From: Anadara kagoshimensis
Taxonomy: Eukaryota > Mollusca > Bivalvia > Arcoida > Arcidae
Length of the DNA stretch: 64,000 nt
Assembly: GCA_021292105.1 (NCBI GenBank)
Contig: CM037867.1
Location: 13,592,928 to 13,656,927, forward strand
Direction: 5' to 3'
Shown: piece by piece, positions 10,201-21,700 of the stretch
Position numbering within the stretch: position 1 is the first letter of the stretch
Layout: each line of letters begins with the position of its first letter
The notes under the pieces: generated by a model
Database searches by the model: none
What the model was told of the DNA's origin: nothing
Seen by the model: the letters and a program-made list of their open reading frames with translations, nothing else
Position numbers and translations under genes: made by a program

Positions 10201-13200
10201 TATACATTACAGACCTGTAGAAAGTTTAACACTGCGCTAACGAAATGTATAGCCGAACTCGATTGCTATATGGTCGAGATTGTGAAACCAAGTTGCTGAT
10301 AAGCTGCTGGGAGAAAGATATCAACTACCTAAAAGATGTAGCTTAACAAGGGCCGAGTTGAGTATCCGAATCGTTATTTTAGTGTTAAACTTTCGACAGG
10401 TCTGTATTGAATATTATACCTTTGTGAAACCTCAATTCATCGCCATCATTAGTTCAGTCAAATTTTAGCGTTATAAAGGGGTTTGGCGTTAAATCGGGGG
10501 AGGCGGATAAAGAAAAACATAAACAAAATGGATTTTGGGACTTCAAAATAGTGTGGCGATAAGCGAGGTGACAAAGTTATCGAGGGGCATTATAACGAGG
10601 TTTTACTGTAGTAGTTTTGTATTACAGTGTAATTATTTTATTGATAATTGTACATTATAACAATAGGTGCTAGAATAAAAACAGAATGCAGAAGGCTGCC
10701 CAGAAAGTCCAACTTTGCAAAAGCTTTGATGGAATCTCTTAATGCCATAGATGATATTATATCTTTTGAAGGTAAAAGTTATTTTGTAATACAGTTGTTA
10801 TTGAGGGAATGTATGTTTTAAACGCGATAAATGATTTGAGAGAGAGAGAGAGAGTTTATGATGTCTACTATTAGAGCTGTTGAAAATTTGCATTCATTGA
10901 TTCGGTGTTTTTTTCACAACTCATTTTTGATATTCAGTTTTCGATTATTAATGAGTTTTGGTTTGTAAATAGACTGGTGACAACAATGGACCAAGTTTAC
11001 CAAGTGATATTTTTATTGTCGTATACGAATCTATCGTTTTACCCCACACATTACAGTCAAACCTGTCTATAAAAACACCTAAGGGAACCAGTAAAAGTGG
11101 CCGTTATGGGCAGGTGGGCTTTATAGATACAGGTTCAAATAATATGAATAAAGAACAATTGGGATACAATTCTACTGGCCTTTATAAGCAGCTGACCCTT
11201 ATATAGAGGTGGCCTTTAAGACAGACTGGACTGTATGCGCCTCATACTGGAAGCATATCATTCGTGTTTATCAAGATATGCAGAATGGGGCTATACACTG
11301 TGAGCGATAGCACACGCCATTAAAGGTTAAATTCTGTGATTTCAAATTTTTGCTGTCGCAAGCACAGTGATATAGACTAAAATAGTCAACTTTGCTGGTA
11401 CCCAAATCACCAATTGGTTCTTATTTCTAAGAAATTCTTCCAAAAAGTAATTTATTTTAGCAAAGTTTTGAAGGACGAAAGTTTTAAAAAGTTGGCTACT
11501 TAAAATTTTATTATTTTAATACCTATGGAAACTTGGGAATCTCGAATGAAAAATAAAACGTAAACCAAACCTTTTACAAATTGACTTTCAGCATTTGAAG
11601 ACCTTATGGAAAAACTGGGTTTAGAAGAAATGAAAGACCGTGTGGAGGAGTTAGGCGATCATATAGACGATCATTTTGACGATCACGGTCATCGTCGACG
11701 ACGAAGAGATATCGCGAACACTTTGAAATCCTTGATTAATGAACAAGCTGGTTTACTAAGGCGATCCAAAAGACAGGTGGCTCCAATTCAACAAAATAGG
11801 GTAAATATAATTTTTATATGATAAAATTCCTTAAAAGTTCAAAACTACAATCGAACTTTCATTTACAATGACCGAGGCCGTGGTGACTTCATGGATAAGA
11901 CGTCAATCTACAAATCCATGGTCTCTAACCGCTGTGAGTTCGAGTCCCGCTCAGACCACATGTGGGAAAGTGAAATTTAAAATTGGCCTTTACTGATTTA
12001 CCTGGTATCAGTATAATGGACTGGGGGAGTGGTACGCTTGTCTGTGGCTTACTCGATGAGTTAGCATCTTAAAGTCGCCCTGAGTGCACGCTAGTACAAG
12101 ACAGACCATACAACACTCTCGCACTTCACATGCATACACGGAATTATTTATAGATTAATCCAGAAAGATTAATAAAAAAATTTTCGTCGCAAATAGCTGA
12201 AAAATTGCTGATGCGACGCTAAGCAACATTCAACCAACCAACCATCAAAACAATGACCTATAGCTATATAAGACACATCATGATAAATGTGATGTCACAT
12301 ATGCCCATGTTCTTTAATGTCAATTTTGATTCACATGTCGGAAGTGTAGCTAGTTAAACAGGAGTTGCTTATCATTCCGATGCACCAAATCTCAATTTTC
12401 CTTGCTGGAGTTTACATGTTAAAAGTTCAAACTTTGCCTTTTGCTATTGTAACTAATATTGACTGGCCCCTGTCCCACAACCATTGCTTAGTTAAGATTT
12501 TCTTTAACTTAAATTTTGCGAAATTCAAAATCTTCATAATTTTTTTTATTTTTCAAGATATTCAGAAATTTAAGGTGTCATTTTTAAGATAATTCTAGAT
12601 TAAGACATTTTCATTTAGTTTGGACAAAAATATTCCTCAGTAGTTGGTAAAAAGATTACCAAATTTTGCTTGACTAAAGTTAAGGAAAATCTTAGCTAAG
12701 GAATGATTGTGAAACTGGGGCCTGGTTTGCTTGTAGTTGGTTTACACTATATAAAATTAACATTATATTAGGTATTATATTGCATTTCCTGTATCACATC
12801 GGTTATGAACAGGTTATGAATAATTTTTATATCTTGTCTTCAACAACAGTCTAGCTAAAATATATAAAAGCGTTATTATGATTTTTAGGTAAAAATAAAT
12901 AATGACACCCACTTACTGACTTATTTAAACGTGCCAACGTAACACGCTTCCCACCTTGATCTATAGTTCGTAAAGAAAAAAAGGATAAAAACTAGCTTTA
13001 CATAGGCGTCTAGTTCAAATGTCATGACACTTGTAGACCTATACCCCGAAGCATGTAACGAACTATAATTACGTTTTACCCCTTTGCTCTAAAAACGAAT
13101 TAAACTGACAAAACGTAGTTTTGCTTAGGCGTGAAGTTCAAAAGTCATGACACTACTAGATCTTTACCAAAAACATGTAATGAGACTTAATTAAAAATTG

Positions 13201-16200
13201 GCGATTTACTCTTAAAAGTTAGGCGTGAAGTTCAAATGTCATGACACTACTAAACTTATGCCAAAAAGCATATTACGAACCTAAATTCAAATTTATCCCT
13301 TTGTTCTTAAGTGAATGTATTCCACAAAACCATGTCATGACTCTTATAGACCCATGTCCCAAAGCATGTTGAAATTTATCCCTTTGCTCTAAAACGAGAC
13401 AAAACGAGTTTGATTATGCGTCAAGTTCAAATGTGATAGTAATATTAGACCTTTACTTAAAAAACATGTAATGAGAGTTAATTAAAAAATGACCCTTTAC
13501 TTTTAAAAAAATGTATCGATCAAAAACCTGGTTTTGCTTAGGCTTGAAGATGAAATACCATGACACTTATAGACGTATGTGTTAAACAAAGTTCAAATGT
13601 GATAGTACTGTTAGGCCTTTTACCCAAAATCATGTAACGAAACTTAATGACAAATTTACCCTTTGCTATAAAATGTATATTCGACAAAACCTAGCTTCGC
13701 TTAGGCGCGAAGTTCTATGTATTAAGCATGTAACGTACCTAAATTGAAACTTATCCCTTTGCTCTAAAACAAGACAAAACTACTCAGTTTGATTAGGCGT
13801 CAAGTTCAACTGTCATAGTAATTTTAGATCTGTTGCCCCAAAACATGTTATGAGACTAAATTAAAATTGACGCTTTGCTCTAAAATGAATATTCGACAAA
13901 ACCTAGCTTTGCTTAGGCGTTAAGTTCAAATGGCATGAAACTACTAGACCTATGGCCTAAAACATGTTAAGAACCTGAATTAAAATTTATCCCTTTGCCC
14001 TAAAACGAGTCAAAACTACTGAGTTTGATTAGGCGTCAATTTCAAATGTGATAGTACTGTTAGACCTTTACCCAAAACATGTGACGAGACTTAATTTAAA
14101 AAAATTACCCTTTGCTCTAAAATGAATGTATTCGACAAAACCTGGCTGGTTTGCTTAGGCTTGAAGATGAAATACCATGACACTTTTAGAATTTTATTTC
14201 AACTTATTTAACTGAGTTTAATTAAGATTCCCCCTTTTAGTCCAAACCTTAAAGTATTTGACTCTGCGTATGTTTATATTAATGTACATGTATTAAACTC
14301 TAACCACATAAACAAACAAATAACACTGACATCGTGCAGCGTGTTGCCAGTACCCTGAGGCAAATTGCATTTATTTTATTTGTCACTGTAAGCATCCATT
14401 TGTCTAAGTATGAAATATTTAACAACATCCTAGTATAAATACCATAATAAAGTTTAAGAAATATTATGTTTTTAATTTGAAACGTAAAATTAAATAAAGA
14501 CATATCGTCACGTTTCCATGACTACATACTTTGAAATTGGCAAATGTAAAAAGACGCAGCTTTATATAAATAAAGATTAATATTTAATTTGAAATGTAAA
14601 ATTACATAAAGACATATTGTCATGTTTCCATGATAACATATTTTGAAATGGGCACATGTAAAAAGACACAATTTTATATAAATATCTTGTTTGGGCATTT
14701 GTAATATATATGGAACATAAACACATTATTGTGACAACATATTTTTAAATAAACAAATATAAGTAGACTTCTGTATTTCTCATATAAATAAATTGTTTGT
14801 TTTAAACAAGACAAATATACTAAACATACAAATTTTAATGGTCATGTCTTGCAGGCATGTAATGCATACTAGTAGCTTCCGTGTGTTTTTCTGCTAAGCT
14901 TTTCTTTGCTACAAATAAAATAAATTGTGACTGCAATATTGTTGTGCCGCTATAAGCATCAACTTCCTCAACAAACATATTTTTCAACCATTAAATTGAA
15001 AAAAAATCTTACAAAATGCATTGTTGATACTTTAAAATCAAGAATCAAAAATTCTTATTGACTTTACATGAAAAGAAAACGCACACTTGACACAACTGTT
15101 ACGTCAGCTCCAGCGTCCAGTGTTATGGTAATGGATGACCTATAAAAATGACACACTCATACAGTCAGGCTAGCTGAAGCCATTCTCCACTTTCTGGTTT
15201 ATATTAACTATAAATATTGTTTTAAGGTGTGTGTTCTAGTACTGTACGGTTCCTAAATAAAATAGTTGGTACCAAGAGTGGAAGCTTTTCTTAACTTTGC
15301 TGGATTGCATTCGTCATTCCAATAGGCTCAAATACTTGTCGGTTGGTTTTGACTTGATAAAACACATGTCAGTCCATGTAACTTTTATATTCAATGAACA
15401 AGATGAATATAAAAATATTATTTCAACAAGGAAACTGGTTTAGACTATTTCACTAGTTCGCTATTAATGTGTTTTTAACTGTTATTTTCTTTGTTTTATT
15501 TTTAGCTTACAAAATGTTACACACCAAAAGAAATTTTATCTATCCATAACTTAAAGAAAAGTGACAACATTACTAAAGCAAAGATCATGGAGATAGCACC
15601 ATCACTAATTTCTCAACAACTGTCTGGTACATGTGGAAAAGGCAGACGACCCAGCGGTCTTTCATCTGATGCAGAACGTAAGTCTTGACTGTAGACAATT
15701 CTGTGTTGATATAATCTTAATTTGGGTATATACAGATAATTATGTTTACTTCCAAATCTTATTATGGTGTCTGAGAAAGCAGAGAATGAGTGAAACTATT
15801 GAAACACGGTCCTTGATATCGCCATTTCTACTACTTATCTCATACCGTTTAATCTTGTGTTTGATATTATACCCATTATGCCACCTCCGAAAACATAGTG
15901 TTTAGGGGTTAATAGAAATCACCATGTCCATCTGTCTTTCCGTTAAATTGTCCGATTAAAATGGTGTCCGTTCCCAAACTTTCACATATATTAGCGAACA
16001 ATAAACCACCAATATGTAACGTGCTTATTTAGGCGTGTAGGTTAAATGTCAAGGCATTATGGTTATTGCGACGGGATATTCTACTCTAAAAAGTAATTCT
16101 GGTTGAATTTATATCCCTACGCTGTTTTCTTTGATATCACGGTTTATTTCAAAGTACATGGGTTTTGGACTCTAACTATCTATTATTCTTTTTTCAGGTT

Positions 16201-18651
16201 TTGGATATGGTACATTAGCCGTGATTATTATATGTCTGTGCTCTCTTGTTGGAGCTTTAGTCATACCATGTGCACATAAGAAAATTTATGACATTGTGTT
16301 AGCTATATTCATTGGTTTGGCTGTTGGTACCTTAGTTGGCGATTCTTTGTTACATTTGCTACCATCGGTAAGTATAACACTTGGTAGTATTCAATATGGC
16401 CTTGCAAAATCTGATTTTTCTTTGCATGAGGGAAAGCTGGCTCAAGTACTCGCAGAAAGATTGATGAAGTTCTTCTGTTAGCCAAATTTATTAATTTTGC
16501 TGTTGGTACCTTAGTTGTTGATTTTTATTACTTTTGTTATCATAGGTAATTATGACACCGATAAACAAGTCTTGCTGATTGGGCGGACAAAAACGTTATA
16601 TCTGTAACATATGATTTTTATACTAAAATATTCTATTGTTTTATGTTACGACCTTATGATTTTTTTTGAAAACCCCGAATAATATACATACCAGACATAG
16701 ATAAGATTTTCAATCCATAACATATATATGAAAAAGGGAAGTAACATATAAAAATTAAAATGAAGTGTTGAGTTTTGTTTTTAGAGCAACAAAGTGAATT
16801 TCTAAGCATGGCTAGGAAAATCTACCTGTACATTGCCATAGGAAAGGACTGGTTCACTTTTATCATAGGTTACTGTGATTTTAGCAGTGTATTATTTCCT
16901 AGCGATGATACAGTAGTGATAATTTTAATCCATCACAAAATTCAATATGAGCATAATGCTGATAATAAAGAGTGGTTTTTAAAGTTTACCTATTAACAAG
17001 TCCACATGGATGTACCCAAATTAAATTAACGCTAAATTTCGTATTTTGTACATCGACAAAGTTAGGTTTCCGATGATGGAATCATTCTTCTTTACATCGA
17101 TATCTTACATAGTATAAGCATTCTTTCATGCAATAGCAAACGATTAATTTTTTGACCGAGAATTGTTTTTAAAGGGACACAACTCTTATAATTTGCAATA
17201 TGTTAGACAGTGTATTTTTTCAAACAATGCGATAAACCAGTCTACAAAACCAAAATGACCAATATAACAACAACACAATAGTAATAACAATAATAATAAT
17301 AATATTTATGGTATATTATTTCTTTTAGGCATTCGGTATACACGCACATGATGGCGTTCATGGTCATGATGGTGCTCCTGATCACATCTGGTACGCTCTG
17401 GCAGCATTCCTTGGTAAGATGTCATATGAATTTTCACAAAACATAATTCGATTATTTGAGTATTTATTTCTGGACGGACAGTTTGTTTCATCATAGTATT
17501 TATTGTTATTATCATGTACATATTATTCAGTTTTGTTGTTTTTATTTTATAATGACGCATCAACACAAAAAGGTTCGAAAGTGATGAATTCTTTAGACAT
17601 ATTCGGAATTCTATCTTAATGTTTTAAAGATTCGTTGAATACCAGTATCAATAAATCCATATTATATACACAGTGTGTATGTACAACCCTCTGTATCAGG
17701 ACGAGTCCTTTTGTTAGTAGCCGTATCACTACGAGTCGCGCTTACATATGTACATGTATATGATATTTTCATCTATCATTTCCAACTAGGTTATTTAAAA
17801 TAATAAAAACAACACTTTATGTGAAAAAATATATTACACCACAGAAAAACACTGAACTATGTTATGACATATGTTCTGTAGTAATGACGTCATTATTTAC
17901 ATTTGACAAATCGGAGATTCACCAATGACGTCACAAGGAGAAATCCGACGTGAACGTTACCGCCAATGTTTTATCACCACACTGTAGTGATACAAGATCT
18001 GTATCATGCGTGTTTGATAAAACTTGTATTTCGTCAAATCAAATAGAAAAACTAGTCTAATGTTAAATAAATATAATTATTTATTATTATTTTGTTACGT
18101 TTTTTATTTCTATTAAAACATAATAATAATAAAACAATCTCTAATACGTTGTAAGTTATTGTATAACATGTTTGTGTTTGTTTCGCAGGTATCTACGCAT
18201 TTTATCTTCTTGAAACTATCATGCACTCAGTTAAAGGAAACGAGGTAAGACATTTTGCAGAGGTTTGTAATTTATTATAAACACTTTAATACCAGTTTTC
18301 ATACCACCATTCTAAATATTTAGACATTCTGCGTACATATCTAATTAGTAAAACATAAGTACTATTAAATATTGATGTTCAGTTGTTCCAAAATAACGGT
18401 AACGCTTATATTTCGCTAAACGAGCAAAAATGAAGTTTTGAGATCAGACTTTTTATGTGTCCCTCCATCATCTATTTACACGGATAAAAATTTCCATTAA
18501 CAACGTTAGTAAAGTGTATCTCTTTTAAAATCTGACTTGTAGGAGATCGAAGAGCGTGGAATACAGTGACAAAAAGCATATTTGCTCTAAATAACCACTG
18601 CGACCTATAATGAAAAAATCGTTACGATTATGTTGGAATGATTGTGTTATA

Positions 18652-18701
<50 letters not shown>

Positions 18702-21700
18702 ATATCTTTGTAATGTTAGCATGCTATTAAATTCTGTCCCGACACAATAAAATTATATGACCATAATCATCATTGATTACTTGACGGCACTCATTTCAAG
18801 CTTATGCTCATGTTTTACACGTGACGTCAATGGGGCAGCTACTGTCGAGATCAAGAGAAGAAAAATAAGATTTTCTAAAAGGCAATTACCATTGAACTGT
18901 TTAGAAATAACGTTTAAAGTGCTACAAGTTCTACTGTAGTGCAAAGCAAACTGAATAATGCGCTATGGCACAATAAACGCCTTTTTTTTGAAAATTGTGT
19001 AATGGTAAAATTGCCATCTATTTTTGTCTCGGTAATCCGCACACTAGTTTAAAGTAAAATGTACCTTTGTCGTAGATCAGGATCCAACTTGTAATGATGC
19101 GCATTTTATCCCTTTGTCTTGGTAACCGTTTTCAAAATTTAAAATCTTCCTTCTATTACTGATATTTTTTTATTTTTTATTCTTTAGGGTCATGCACATT
19201 CTTATGGATTTGAGCTCGACGCACCAAAGAACGCCGCTAATGGAAATGGAACTCAGGTGTGTAATCTGATTTTAAGGTTATTTTTGTACAACTTTTAATA
19301 GGCAAAATTATAGATAATAGGTCTAAAAATTTAACCAAATGATTTTACGTAAAATTAAACTCCTATTTCAAATTAATTAGTCGTTTTCCCTTGTGTCGGG
19401 GTAATCTAAAGCTGCCGAAATGCATTAAATCCTAGCAGAGCTTGGAACTTGAAACTTATGTTGTGGGCAATATTTTTTGTTGTGTTTGTTAACTAGTTTG
19501 ATCACAAAGATCATTGATCTAGAGATGTCAAGTATTCAAATACATGAAAAACGACCGGTCATAGTTTATCACCTTAACCTAAACATTTTATTTTGTATTA
19601 CATTGGTAAATTAAAAGTTAGAGGCATAACTATCAGGCAACGTATTATAACAGCAGTTTTGAATGCAAACCTTTCATCTAAGAATCAGTATCTACAGCTG
19701 TAGTTATGCAAAGATTGATTCCAAAGTTGCAAAGCAGTCAGATGTATCTTGAAATTTATGTTAACTTCGTTTATCTGTAGGATACTTACCTGGGAAATTC
19801 AAAATCAACATTATATGATGGCGATCCGAATGCACACAATGCTACTAATAGCCGTTTAGAAGGAACATCTAGCCGAAATCATGGTACGTGGTGATCCATA
19901 CATTGCATTTTTATTAGAATAGAACAATACAGTGCTGTTATGTATACGAACCGATTTGGTTTAAATAATTTTATAATTAGTTAAAATAGTTAAAATGTTT
20001 ACTAAAATTAGATAACTTGGGGCATGTTTAATTTGATTAAATTTTTCAGAAATTAAGATGCTAATCAAAAGCAAAACTTAAAACTAACCTTGTTTATCGA
20101 ATACCTTTAACCGTACCTACCCCAGTGGAAAACACATGAATACTCGTAAAATGTCACTGATTCAATTTTATCTAGCTTAAATAACTTTTACCATAATACC
20201 CAACAGACAGGTGACAGATAATTGGATATTCATTAACATAGAATAAGAAAGAACGTTTAAAGTGTTGGTGTTTTGAACTTTGTGCCGAGTGATGCTGTTG
20301 TCTATTAAAAAAACAAACATACTATTCCATGTCCGAAGCAAAGTAAAAACTTTGGAACTGACAAGTCAGAAAGAATAATACGAATTAAATAAATCGAAGA
20401 TAATTTTTAACATACCAACATGTTTATTTACAGGTAATATGACATTGGCTGTGATGGTTGTAGTAGGAGACGCCATACATAATTTTGCTGATGGTCTAGC
20501 TATCGGTGCTGCTTTCACACAGAGTTCAGTTATAGGCCTCTCTACCAGCATTACTGTATTCTGTCACGAACTTCCTCATGAACTTGGTAAGAAACGGTTT
20601 ATGTTCAATAAAGCATAATGGAAGAATGCAGATTGCAATTAGTGACTCGTACGACGGGGAAAACTTTACATGTTAATAGAGGCATGTTGCTTTACATGAG
20701 AAATCCATATATATGATTTCAGTCACAAGAATAAACATTCAAAGAAGAAAATAGAAAACACGTTCAATGGGAGCAATAAGGTGGAACTACCATTTATTAT
20801 TATAGTATATTTTTACCGTAATTAATATAACGAATAATCAATATAAATGATATGTTACCTTTAACAGTGCCATGTAGTTAAACACATTGAATGAGTATAC
20901 AGAAGAAAATAAATGGTGTGAATAAACAGTTGCTCAACCTTCACCTAAATTCATGTAAAGATATTCATTTATCTGCCGTATGAAACGAACAGAGCAACAA
21001 AGAATGAACAAGATGTCAAGGCAAAACTAATTAATAATAGCAATGGTACTTTGCATTTAACTGTACCGTTTATAATGAAACATGCTACTGTAGTTAACTT
21101 AGTGCGATGCATTATATACCGATGTTTTATTTTTGCAACATATTTTGCAAAAATAAACTGCACTAATAAATATGCTATAGTTTATTATATCATGCGTCTA
21201 TGAATAACTTATTTCATCAATTCATATTCAGGTGACTTTGCCATTCTGCTGTCAACTGGCATTGGTATCAAGAAGGCACTAATGGCGAACTTTTTCTCAT
21301 CACTAACAGCCCTGCTAGGCTTGTACATTGGACTTGGTGTCTCAACAGATGAAACCGTTAGACAGTGGATATTTGCTATTGCCGCTGGAATGTTCATCTA
21401 CATAGCTCTTGTTGATATGGTAAGATGTTTTGTAATAGACTAAATAAACTAAAGCTACATATAACTTTATTGGGCATAAATAAGTATTTTTCTGATAAAT
21501 ATCAAAATATCATTTTATGACCTTATGAATAATGGCGCATTCAGAATCCAGGTTTGAAATTCAACGAATGTTGTAAATATCATGTCATAATTATACTGTT
21601 TTTGCAAAACATAGACTTGTCAGTTCCAAAGTTTTTACTTTGCTTCTGAATTGTGATTTGGATTAGTGTTTTTTGTTTTTTTTTATTCTGAACAGCCGTT

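Noticed and set aside
17689..18010. Possible inverted-repeat element with ATGACGTCA motifs (CRE-like)
   Set aside because: Ends could not be matched convincingly; two TGACGTCA palindromes are present but may be chance.
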